Assembly (NCBI GenBank): GCA_009599575.1
Contig: VWND01000005.1
Coordinates: 1,302,001 to 1,366,000 of the forward strand
DNA: 64,000 nucleotides
DNA from: Blumeriella jaapii
Lineage: Eukaryota > Ascomycota > Leotiomycetes > Helotiales > Drepanopezizaceae
Direction: 5' to 3'
The position numbers were made by a program, and so were the translations under genes. This document shows, piece by piece, positions 22,863-32,015 of this stretch. Positions within the stretch are counted from its first letter, which is position 1; every line of letters begins with the position of its first letter. The notes beneath the pieces were generated by a model, which made no database searches, had not been told where the DNA came from, and worked only from the letters and a program-made list of their open reading frames with translations.

Positions 22863-23212
22863 GATCGCTATCTACTGTACTGTGCTGTGCTGTACTGTAC
22901 TGTATTATGTATGTACAGAGACCGTGGTGGTGGTTGTGATTGCGGACTGGGCATTTTACAGTACTGTACGGTACCGTTGCTTATTTTCATTAAACACCGC
23001 AGTTGGTTGCTCTGCTCTCTGTGGCAACGACGCGCTGTTTCAAGTCTCGGTCGTTCATGGACACGATCGGCTGTACTGTACTGTAGGATACGAGAGGTAG
23101 GTAGGTAGGTAGGTAGATAGGTAGGCTTTCACAAAATCAATCCGGAGATGGGGGAATAGAGAGGGTACTGACTGACTGACGTACGTACGTATGGTACGGA
23201 TTAGCCTAGAAG

Positions 23213-23312
23213 GAGGAGAAGAAGAAGAGGAGAAGGAGGAAGAAGAGGAAGAGGAAGAAGAAGAGGAAGAGGGAGAAGAAGGGAAGAAGAAGAAGAAGAA
23301 GAAGAAGGAGAA
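23213..23312. repeat. GAA/GGA-rich purine tract
   Basis: About 100 bases of AAG, AGG and GAG triplets immediately before the A-tailed tandem units. Confidence 0.85.
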
Positions 23313-23321
23313 GAGGCGTGG

Positions 23322-23514
23322 AAGGGGATGTAAAGTCTGGATGGGTGGATGGCGAGGGAGCTGGTGATTGTTAATGGATGTGCTTCTGAAATGAAAAATT
23401 CATAGCCAAAAAAATTAAAGAATACAAAAAATAAGAAAAATATTAGGCGGACGCAAAGTCTGGATGTCAAGGGAGCTGGGGATTTTTGACGTGCTTCCAC
23501 CATGAACAATTCAT

Positions 23515-23551
<37 letters not shown>

Positions 23552-23836
23552 CGGATGCAAAGTCTGAATGTAAAAAGAGCTGATGATTGTTGATATGCTT
23601 CTAAGATGAAATATTCATAGCTAAGAAAAAAAAAAGAGAAGAAAAAAAAACGGACGCAGAGTCTGGATGTAAAGAGAGCTGATGATTGTTGACTCGCTTC
23701 TAAGATGAAGGATTTACAGTTAAGAAACACAAAAAATAAGAAGAAAAAAAAAAGGGGGACGCAAAATCTGAATGTCAAGAGAGCTGACGAATTAACGTGC
23801 TTCCACACCAAAATTCATAGCCAAAAAATACAAAAC
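23322..23836. repeat. Tandem array of five diverged ~105-bp units, each ending in an A-rich tract
   Basis: Unit starts are near 23322, 23448, 23551, 23651 and 23755. Each has the order GGACGCAAAGTCTGGATGT, AAGAGAGCTGATGATT, GCTTCTAAGATGAA, ATTCATAGC and then an A tract of 10-33 bases (33 bases at 23518-23550). Copies differ by substitutions and small indels, so the array is not recent. On the - strand the units stay open and give a repeated low-complexity peptide, but with no start or splice logic, so I do not call it coding. Confidence 0.85.
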
Positions 23837-23992
23837 AAACTCCCACCGAAGTGGGAGAAGAAAAGCCTCTGAAATGGGTTTTCGTTTTGATCCGTATCCG
23901 CCGTGTTTCGTATCGCTTGTCCCAAATTCCTCGTTGTTGATCCCTCGCACCAGTTTGCCCTGACAGATTGTAACCACTATACCATCTGCGCC
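23823..23992 (-). ncRNA. Candidate Pol III-type transcript or tRNA-derived element (speculative)
   Basis: Reading the - strand from 23992: GGCGCAGA, then TGGTATAGTGG (23984-23974), an exact tRNA-type A box, then GGTGCGAGG about 20 bases later, matching 6 of the first 7 bases of a B box but too close for a normal tRNA. About 90 bases on is a 7-bp hairpin with a C(UUCG)G tetraloop (23857-23840), then a T6 run (23828-23823) that could terminate Pol III. The anticodon arm is not recognisable, so this is not a functional tRNA. It could be a tRNA-derived SINE head, a small RNA or chance. Confidence 0.3.
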
Positions 23993-24683
23993 TTCTGGAT
24001 TGGATGGGGTTGCGGTATTTGGGGATATGACCGTGCTGGGATTTTCCCGGTTACAACCTGGATGTGAACGACCTTCGACAAATGCAACAAAGCAGAAGAA
24101 CCTGTTCAACCAGGTCTCTCCAGACCAAAGCCCTACCGACCTCTACGTGTCTGTTCTTCTGTAGCTGAGTTACGTTTCTTTTGGAGTATATTTCTCGTTT
24201 GCTAATACGTACGACCTGTTTCCATGCTGCTTCTAGCGCCAGGGCGCCAATCCTCTCGAGTTGTATCCACGAAAACCCTTCTTTCTGGAAGGGGGAGGGG
24301 CTCAACATTCATACAGATGAGAAAGATTGTGGGGTGTAAAACGCTTCTGTCGATTAGCACAGTGCACCAACACATGTCACCTCAGTACCAAGCACGATCG
24401 GATAGTGGAAGTGTGTAGATTTTACGTCTGCATGTCAGACGCTCTACGTATTTACGACCCAGGAGCAGCATGGTTGGCCCTCATCAAGATCCCCCATCTC
24501 CACAGCTGAGATCAAGTTCCCTCTTCTTCCCCAGATGGAACCATCAGCTTGTTCCCGAGAATCAGACATGTGGCCGGCCCGTGAAACAGACGGAACGTGA
24601 CCAGCAACGATCGCCGTGAAAAGACGCCCAACAGATATCGACCCGACCCGACTCCATCTCCTGCCGAGACCAGTGCGTCAGCA

Positions 24684-26066
24684 TCAACCCGTGACATTGG
24701 ACGAGGCCGGAGGAGCAGCAGACATGCCACCGGGCCCAATCAGCCTGCCATCCGGAAGAACGCATTTAACCTCCCCCGAGTCCGCATCCTGAGTGACCTT
24801 CGCACCCAGCTTAGCCATCAAGCCGAGCGCGATGGAGATGTTGTTGGCATACTCTCCCACGGGACGCAGACCGGCGAGGGGTGGCTCGTTCGGAACCTTG
24901 GTGTAGACCGGAGCGGGACGTCCTCCCGGCGCGACGCGCTTCTCCTTCGTGTTGTACCAGGTCCACAGGCGGGTGCGCGCGAGCTTGACGCACACGGCGA
25001 GCAAGTGGGAGGTCTGGCCGCAGAAGCTGTCATCGAAGTAGAGGGCCTCGGCGATGAGTTCGGCGAAGCTCCTACCCGGTGGAAGGGCGACGTTGTCCAG
25101 GTCTCCCGGCCGTCTTTGCGCGCAGTGCGGCACGACCGAGGCCATCGAGTTGGCGATGTGGATCTTCAGCAAGCATTCGCGGCCCGCGCGTCTGTCGGGG
25201 GGTGGCAGTTTCGGAACGTAGGAGGGATTGGCCGCGACTTTCTTCAGCTCGGTGGGTGTGGTGCAATCGGCGATCCAGTGGCCTTTGATGCCGATATCCT
25301 GGAAAGTGGGCGGTGCCACGGTTGGGGGCTTGATCGTGGAGTTCCATTTGAATGTCCATGTTCCGTAGCCTTCAAGGATCTCGGCGTAGAATTGCTCCTC
25401 GGTGATCTTCGTGAACTTGGTAACGTGTCGAGTGATATCCGCGAGTGCGTCTTTGTCGCTCTGGAGAAGCTGGTTGGAGTGCCGAAGAATGAACTTTTTC
25501 GAATGATGGCCCGTTCCTTGGACAGTCAGAGCATCAAGCCTCTTCTCGAAAGCAGAATCAAGATCGGCCATGGGAGTATCCCTCCTGTTGTCGGTAGAAG
25601 GTGCAGACAGAATCGCGTGAGGAGCGGGGTGGTCGATCTTTTGGCGCTTTCTTGAACCCGAGTCTTCATGGGTCATGAGAGTGTCGCTGTTGTCATCAAG
25701 AGAAGGTGTGGACAGGATCGCGTCAGAAACGAGGTGGTAGATCTTTTGACGTTTTCTTGAGCCCGAGTTTTCATTGGCTATGGTAGTATCGCCGTTGTCA
25801 TCAGGAGAAGGTGAACACAGGATCGCAGGAACCGAGTAGTCGACCTTTGGGAGTTCTCTTGAACCCGACCCCTTCTCATCATCCTCCCAGCTGCGTTCAG
25901 GAGAAGGTGATAACAGGATCGCGGGAACGGAGTAGGCTGCAGCCGATTCTTCATCGTCCTCCTTGCTCTCAGTAGAGACCAGATCGGTTTCCTTGACCCC
26001 AGGGTTTCTCGAAACAGCGGAAAAGGGATGCGCAGCACCGAGATCTAATGGAGCTTCGGATGCCAT
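24684..26066 (-). CDS. Orphan fungal protein with four internal N-terminal repeats
   Basis: Single-exon frame of 460 aa from the ATG at 26066. The frame is open further upstream, but the next methionine, at 26213, would add an AT-rich, unlikely extension. The N-terminal half contains four tandem repeats of about 33-35 residues, of the pattern VPAILCSPSPDDNGD..SGSRKRQKI. Copies 2 and 3 carry SGSRKRQK, a basic cluster that could be a nuclear signal, while copies 1 and 4 are decayed. The C-terminal half is globular with no domain I recognise (EGYGTWTFKWNST, RSFAELIAEALYFDDSF, LARTRLWTWYNTKEK). No signal peptide or membrane segment. It sits alone between repeat-rich and AT-rich DNA. Codon use looks ordinary. 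The function is unknown. Confidence 0.7.
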   Translation of the reverse strand: MASEAPLDLGAAHPFSAVSRNPGVKETDLVSTESKEDDEESAAAYSVPAILLSPSPERSWEDDEKGSGSRELPKVDYSVPAILCSPSPDDNGDTTIANENSGSRKRQKIYHLVSDAILSTPSLDDNSDTLMTHEDSGSRKRQKIDHPAPHAILSAPSTDNRRDTPMADLDSAFEKRLDALTVQGTGHHSKKFILRHSNQLLQSDKDALADITRHVTKFTKITEEQFYAEILEGYGTWTFKWNSTIKPPTVAPPTFQDIGIKGHWIADCTTPTELKKVAANPSYVPKLPPPDRRAGRECLLKIHIANSMASVVPHCAQRRPGDLDNVALPPGRSFAELIAEALYFDDSFCGQTSHLLAVCVKLARTRLWTWYNTKEKRVAPGGRPAPVYTKVPNEPPLAGLRPVGEYANNISIALGLMAKLGAKVTQDADSGEVKCVLPDGRLIGPGGMSAAPPASSNVTG

Positions 26067-27373
26067 GTTAAGACCTGTGTTTGAATGCTGCTTAGTTGAG
26101 ATCGAGACGGGATGTTTCTGTCGACGAATTTCCGATCTTTTTATAACAGGTGCACACTTTAAACTAATCGAAAAAAAACACCTAAGGTTAGATCGAATTA
26201 AAAGTGGGACCAATCAAAGGCGAGCAGGAACACAAGCGAGACTAACAGTATAGGAAGGAACAAAATAGTATCGAATTCACTTTTTTGCTTTTGGCTATAC
26301 AGGGCAAAACAACTGTGCGAATAACTTAATATCTTACTCAGCATTCTCAGTAATCTAAAAGGCCTTTTGGCTTTCGATCTGCGCAGCTTCCCCTGCTACA
26401 TCCGTACAAGGCAAGAAGCACAGTACACCTGGCTTTCGCAGGATATACCATGCTGCGCTTATTCTTAGATGAACTGCCAAGTAGAAAGATTTAATGGAAG
26501 CAAACCTAGTCACGGGTGGATTAAGATCTTACCTCGGAAGGTTGACGTACTCGATTCTAAAACCTCTTTTCGTCAACGAACACCTCGACTTAAGTGTTTA
26601 CTATCAAAGTGTTAGAACAAAAATGCCAAAATCTGGCAACACCTATCGGCCAGGAAGCGAAATGCGTATGTTTCGATATAACAGTATTACAGCGAGGGTT
26701 AATAACACAGAAACTCTGGAATCAACAACAGAATACAAAGTGATAACACCCACGCACGACCTCGACCATATCGACTAATGTGACGAATCGCACCATGCAA
26801 TCACCTTGAGGAGGATAGATAATGATCTATGATAACAAGACTAATAGTAAACCTTAAGATTTAGTGATTCAATTCTACATCTAGATCAAGCAAGAAGCAG
26901 AAAGAGTCAAACACGAAGGCGGATGTAACTCATATCTGTCGGAAGCAGGTGGAGCTTTAGAGCACTGAATTACTTTCGCCTCTGAAACCTGTGTGACGCA
27001 GCAATCATGATCGAAATATCAAATTTACAATTGAGCAGGTTCACAAATTACTGACTGTTACCGGATTGCTACTTGAATGAGATTCCATTTTTGGTGTTTG
27101 GCAAAAGGCGTCTGAGGAGGGTTAGTGATTCATGTGACAGATGCCCCCTCAAACAGAATACAAAATACGCCAATGCAAGCATCCGGACAGTGGTCCCATC
27201 GGTGCCACCAGCTGGTGCCTGTACGACATTGAATTATGTCAAAATTCGGGCGCCATTCCGAGATGCAAGCCTACGGGGCTTGGACAATATAAGCAGCGCC
27301 AGTCCACCCTAGATTGGATAGATGTAGCCCTCCGAAGCCCACTGCACTGCTTCCAATACAAATCAATACTCCA
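26067..27373. other. AT-rich intergenic region
   Basis: About 1.3 kb of AT-rich DNA without a supportable gene. Short open frames at 26494-26778 and 27073-27312 lack splice signals and recognisable content. It contains the promoters of the orphan gene (left side, - strand) and of the GPI protein (right side, + strand). Confidence 0.5.
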
Positions 27374-28087
27374 ATGCACACATCTACGCTCTTTACTTTG
27401 GCCCTCGTAGGAGCGGCAACTGCTGCCAACTCAACCGTCGTTTCCCTCATTTTCCCTGGCTACGCTGCCGGTGAAGATAATTACCAGGTCGTAGGATCGA
27501 TCATAGCTTCGGTACGTGTCACAAGTCGCACTTCTTTCTGCTGGAGAGTGTGTTCTGATGAATCGCAGGATTCAGCTGCTACGACCTATTCCCTCGCATG
27601 CGTGGACACAAGTGACGACTCCGAATGCGGTATCCCGACATCGTTTACCTTTGTAGAAGGCCCTTCCACCATTCATTACTTGATGACCCTCCCATATTCC
27701 GCGACGACAATCTACCAGGAGTTGAATTGCCAAGTCACGCCTGCGCCCTCCCCCTCGGGCGTGTGCACAGTGACCGCCGTGCAGACGGATGGGCTGGAGA
27801 CGAGCTCTTCCACCAGCACGTTGTTCTTGAACAACCCAAGTTACGCTCCCTACGTTGGGACCTTGCCGGTCACGATCACGGCTGGACCTACAGCTTTAGC
27901 CAACAGCCCTATCTCTACGACCGGATCCGCCTCGCCCACGGCAGAACCGCCGAGCAACGCAGCAGGCGTGGCTGGCAATTCGAGTGCACGTTCGACGACG
28001 CGCCTCAGCACAGGAGGAGCACCCAAGGTGACTGGAGCGCCTTGGGCCTTGGGCGCGGCTGCAGCGTTGGCCTATGCGGCGTGGTAG
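27374..28087 (+). CDS. Secreted GPI-anchored serine/threonine-rich protein
   Basis: Exons 27374-27511 and 27569-28087 give 218 aa. The 57-base intron (GTACGT..TCGCAG) is in frame and open, so an unspliced reading is also possible. The N-terminus is a signal peptide (MHTSTLFTLALVGAATA). The mature part resembles a family of small fungal wall proteins: NSTVVSLIFPG near the start, VVGSI.AS, then a SAATTYSLACV segment followed by cysteines at spacing typical of the family. The second half is rich in Ser, Thr, Ala and Pro, ending in APWALGAAAALAYAAW, a GPI-type hydrophobic tail. It likely sits in the wall or plasma membrane. The exact role is unknown. Splicing of the in-frame intron brings SIIAS next to DSAATTY, which fits family members. 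Confidence 0.78.
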   Translation: MHTSTLFTLALVGAATAANSTVVSLIFPGYAAGEDNYQVVGSIIASVRVTSRTSFCWRVCSDESQDSAATTYSLACVDTSDDSECGIPTSFTFVEGPSTIHYLMTLPYSATTIYQELNCQVTPAPSPSGVCTVTAVQTDGLETSSSTSTLFLNNPSYAPYVGTLPVTITAGPTALANSPISTTGSASPTAEPPSNAAGVAGNSSARSTTRLSTGGAPKVTGAPWALGAAAALAYAAW

Positions 28088-28656
28088 AGATGTCTTTCTG
28101 GCGCTGGACGTGGTGCTATGTAATTGGATGACCAGAGGCATGCGATGAACCGTCTTCAGAGAGGACCTGGTGAGCGTTGGGAGGTGTTTTGTGTTGGGCA
28201 GTGAGGGGGGTTGTGTTCAAAGAAGACTATCAAACACTTGCCAGGCTCCGATATCTGAAGTCTTGGATTCGCCTTGGCTGATGAGAATCTCGGATCCCAA
28301 AATAGACAAGGCCATTTTTAGGGCTTTGCCTACGTACAGGACGGTAATGTACCTATATGTATAGTACAGCGCAGTATGTACGTACAAGATGTACTACAGT
28401 ACAGTCAGTTTGTACAGTACAGTAGCTGCTCGGCTTCTTGAATGTGGTGCAACATCTGGCCGTGGCTGTGCAGACATCTCAACGCCAGCTGCCGTCGGCT
28501 CTGTTCGAGGCTGTTGTTGCCAAATCACAGTCTGTTCGTACAGTACAGATACACACGTTGCAATCTGACTTCAATCCACGAATATTCAATCCACCGAGAC
28601 GTCACCCCCGACCCGCCCTTGATCTTCACAACCCCGCACCCAAGCAAAGCTGAAGC
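28088..28656. other. Intergenic region with GTAC-motif cluster
   Basis: Between two + strand genes. A cluster of GTAC/AGTAC motifs lies at about 28346-28430, including TACAGTACAG twice. The rest is 3' UTR and promoter of the next gene, with no coding signal. Confidence 0.5.
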
Positions 28657-29737
28657 ATGTCCAAACGAAGCTTGTTCACCACTCTAACCCCTCTTCCCGA
28701 GGGCATCTCGCGCGAGACGGTAATGCAAACACTGCGCTCGCATACCGAGATGATTGATCTCAACCCTCTCATCATCGAGCGCCACCCGATCAAAGCCCCA
28801 CCGTATGCCACAGCAGAAGAGTACCACTGTATCTGGTACTCGCTCACTGATCGCGTGCAGTATCTGCCGGGAGGCCTGGCATCGGGAAAAGTAAGTTACA
28901 CCTGTTGCTTTCACGATCTGGAGAATGGGCTTCAGACACACTGTTACGCGCCCCTTGGCCTGGACATCAAGGGCAAGTGGACCCTGGGCGGTTCTCTACC
29001 GGGGGAACCCATTGCCCCCGTCGAAATAGGACTCGGAGCGCCCCTGAGGGGCTTATGGCTGCGCGAAGATGTCGATGTAAGAATCGTGCGGCTTTTCTTG
29101 ACACCTGCATACCAGCTCACTTTCCCAGATGCGCTGTAACATCATGATGAGCACGTTCGTCAAGAAGACATTGAAGAGGGCCCACTCGCAATTGGTGGAC
29201 CGTTTGGCAGCCAAATGCCGTGTACAAGAAGCGCCAGCGCAGAACCCGGCATGGACTGGCCGAGACCACAACTCGCTCCGAGGCTCACAGGCGTCGACCA
29301 ATTGTGCCCACGGCGACTACGATGCCCAGAGGATGGCAGAGGGCTCTATGACACCAAACCGCACGCACTCGAACCAGCAGAGCCTAGCTGCGTTCCCGCC
29401 ACCACACGGGAATGGCAATAGCCACAGCCGTGATAGCTACGGACCCGGGCATGGGCATGGGCACATGGACTTGAGAACGAGCCAGGACGAGAGACCGTAC
29501 CCCGCCGCGCTCCACATAGGGGAGTTGAGCGGCCTGGAGAAGGGACTGGTTCCGGATCCGGCGGCTGGGGGACAGCACCCGAGTGAGAGGGTTTCGTGGC
29601 ATGGCCCGGCTTTGACCCAGCCTCCGCCGGACTATCAGCCTTATCGACCTCCGCCGTCGCAAGGCTATCACGGTGAAATTCAGGATGTGGCAGGGCAGAG
29701 ACAAATGGTCCAGAATTATGCTGTAGAGCTCCCATAG
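28657..29737 (+). CDS. DUF7053 domain protein
   Basis: Exons 28657-29076 and 29129-29737 encode 342 aa. The 52-base intron has a GTAAGA donor and a TTTCCCAG acceptor and falls between LREDVD and MRCNIMM. The first 175 residues match DUF7053, a domain found widely in Pezizomycotina: MSKRSLFTTLTPLPEGI, MIDLNPLIIERHPI, ASGKVSYTCCFHDL, THCYAPLGLDIKGKW, and the end FVKKTLKRAHSQLVDRL. The fold resembles polyketide-cyclase/START-like proteins in structure predictions I recall, but no function is established. The remaining 165 residues are disordered, rich in Gly, His, Pro and Gln (GHGHGHM). No signal peptide was seen, so it is probably cytosolic. Converges with MOB3. Confidence 0.85.
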
Positions 29738-30105
29738 ACCGACTGGCTGCTGCGGAGGAGGTAGTTGAGGTATTGTGCGATACCCCGGAAATGATTGGAA
29801 AGCAAGGCGTTGGGGTGTTGAGGTGTTGAGGTGAATGTTGAAACGAGAAATCAGAGTTATCCAAAAATGCCTGGAAGAACATCCTCGGCTTCAGATGAAC
29901 ATCTGTAATACCCGTCATGAGGCTTGTCTGGATATCGAGCATTGCTCATAGTCTGAATCGATGAGGCGACGTTGAGAGATATTCCTCGCCCAAAAAAGAA
30001 ATAGCCGAGCAAATAAGAATTGTATGGGGAAAACTCAAAAGATTTTACCCGTGGGTATCATAGAATTACAATCATAGAGTACACTGACCCCTCAGCATTA
30101 CTGCA
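29738..30105. other. Convergent 3' flanks of the DUF7053 gene and MOB3
   Basis: 368 bases with no gene; AT-rich and likely to contain both polyadenylation regions (AATAAGAAT near 30014 on the + strand). Confidence 0.5.
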
Positions 30106-31789
30106 TCACGAGTCCTCCAATTTCTCATCATCTTTTTTGTCAATAGCTTTCTCTGAATCTTTTTCGACTTCCTCTTCGGGCACCATCTCTGCAGCGGGCT
30201 TCTCAACCACCGGCTCGTGCTTCTCCTCCACAATAAGACTAGGTGAAGCCTCATCCTGAGCCCCCTCCAATTCCTCATCATCTTTTTTATCAAGAGCTTT
30301 CCCTGAATCTCTTTCGACTTCCTCTTCGGGCACCATCTCTGTATCGGGCTTCTCAACCACGGGCTCATGCTTCTCCTCCACAACAAGACTAGGTGAAGCC
30401 TCATCCTGAGCCCCCTCCGACTCTAGCACAGATTCCTCTTCCGGATTCTCTGGGTCTGAAACTTCGGGATCCGTGTGCTGTTTTTCTTCCAACTCAGACG
30501 ACATGCTTTCCCAAGATGAATTAGATGACGTTGATGCCACTGGTGTGTCGGAAGGGTCTTCTGCCTCTGGCAGTTCCCTAGTTTCTACCTCCTGGATAGA
30601 TGCAGCTTCTGGCCTGCTTTCTGGTATCACTCGACGCTCCTCTGGCTCAAATGGTTCGACTATCATGGGGATCTCTGTCTCTCCCTCATCTGCCGTGATC
30701 CGGATGTCGTCAAACTTCTGTGTGACATCTGCCTCTTCCTCGTCTGCCTCCAGTACAGTCGTAACAGCAGATCCGACCGACGGAGATTGCCTGATATGGC
30801 GCCTCGTGTTCTTCCTAGTAGCATCGTCGTCGCTTGTAAAACCAGCGCCCAGGGAAACCCCAGACTTCATAATCACTGGCGCAACCAACCGAGGTTCCTC
30901 TACCGGCTCCAGACCCTCCGCTTCGGGTGGCAATTTGTAGTTCTCCGCAGGTAGAAGATCGAAGTTATCGCAGACGGTCTTGACAGAACATACAAACCCG
31001 TCTGACCTTCGACCTGCCAGAATACTCCTCGATGTTGGAACCATGCGTGTGCGAATATCCGGTGTAAACGTCGGAAGATGTTGATCAAATGCTTGACACC
31101 CGCTCCCCGCTCATCAACAGCATTTCCAGCCCCCAGACTCAGCCGGCTCGGGAACATCGTCTGGCTAGTAACGATATTGGTAGCCCAGTCCAGGGTGTGG
31201 CAACAATAATCGATGGCGCAGCAGCTTTTGGGTGACTCGTGGACTGCACACAGGAACTGCCACTCGCTGGCTCGCATTTCAGGACATGTCGTAGCAGAAC
31301 ATGGCGGATCGTCGAAGAGAAATCCGACAATCAGATCATTGCATTTATTAATGAGAAAGCGGCATAGTTCGTAGAGCCAGAGGGCACGATCGGCCCCTTC
31401 GGGTTGGGAGGCGATCAGGAGGGCGGACTCGCGGCTTATCGGAATCGTGTCCTCACCGTTCGAAGGCTTGGAATAGTAGTAATGGAGAGCTTTAAGATGT
31501 TCTTGAAGCTGGAAAGCCGAATCGAGCTACGAACAGGTCAGTGGTATGCTCTTAGAGGGCGTTTGGCACATGGGCATGCCTCGTTGAGGGGGATGAGGGG
31601 AGGACCAGCTGCCATATCCGCAGACCTGGTACCTGGGTGTATCCTCCGTCTTGAATTGGCGTCTACCATGCTCTGTTCGACTGCGGGTTCCACCATTGAG
31701 CCACCCAAACCCGGCGAGTTGGGCCCTATCTGAATTTCGGTCGGCGGCGGAGGGCTCGGGAGTCGTGGGGAGCTCGGGGAGAGCGCCAT
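30106..31789 (-). CDS. mob3: MOB3/phocein-family protein (STRIPAK complex), with a one-base frameshift near 30983
   Basis: Fungal MOB3 is the phocein-like adaptor of the STRIPAK complex, needed for hyphal fusion and fruiting. Exon 1 is 31580-31789 (MALSPSSPRLPSPPPP to PPLIPLNE). Exon 2 is 31526 down to 30106. The 53-base intron (31527-31579) appears to be GC-AG. The MOB core is clear: LWLYELCRFLINKCN, CSATTCPEMRASEWQFLC, CCAIDYCCHTLDWA, and IFAHAWFQHRGVFWQVEG, with the C2H2 zinc ligands of the fold. At about 30983 the frame breaks between GLYVL and KTVCDNFDLLPAENYKLPPEAEG: CTGTCAAG stands where CTGTTCAAG (L-F-K) is expected. With one T restored the protein is 543 aa. The acidic C-terminal tail carries a 150-bp (50-aa) tandem duplication at 30115-30414. 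Confidence 0.88.
30115..30414. repeat. 150-bp in-frame tandem duplication in the MOB3 tail
   Basis: Copies 30115-30264 and 30265-30414 are nearly identical and encode two 50-residue acidic repeats (EGAQDEASPSL.VEEKHE..KKDDE.L). Confidence 0.9.
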
Positions 31790-32015
31790 GATCGTTGTAA
31801 AATACAGAGACTATCTTCAGCTTCGGAAGATTAAAATGTGTAGCACTTGTTGCGGTCTGCTGTGTCGATGGCGGCGCTGACCATCTCGACTGAGGCAACG
31901 CGCCCTGTCTGTGACATCGCGATTTTCGTTTGACGCTAAGAGATTCAGCTGGCCTTGCCGCAAGGCTGGGACAACTGTTTCCCTTCCTTGCAACTCACAG
32001 CCCGTAGCAACAAAA
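31790..32015. promoter_or_regulatory. Bidirectional promoter interval of MOB3 and ZNG1
   Basis: Only 226 bases separate the two divergent start codons, so promoters and both leaders must share it. No TATA box was seen. Function as a shared promoter is inferred from spacing. Confidence 0.5.

Larger units (their letters stand above)
21555..24683. other. 3.1-kb gene-free, repeat-rich region
   Basis: After the wall-protein 3' flank comes DNA full of GTACAGTAC clusters (22228-22240, 22396-22430, 22660-22720, 22870-22920), a GGGGGGA array, poly-G, GAA repeats and the A-tailed tandem array described separately. From 23840 to 24680 the sequence is complex but has no recognisable gene on either strand. 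Confidence 0.55.

Noticed and set aside
23201..23811. Repeated peptide (YEFFILEA..QQSSALFTSRLCVR) on the - strand
   Set aside because: Falls out of the A-tailed tandem units; interrupted by frame changes at the A tracts and without a start, splice sites or a domain.
23963..23992. Functional tRNA gene on the - strand
   Set aside because: A good A box is present, but the B box is too close and imperfect, and no acceptor stem or anticodon arm can be paired.
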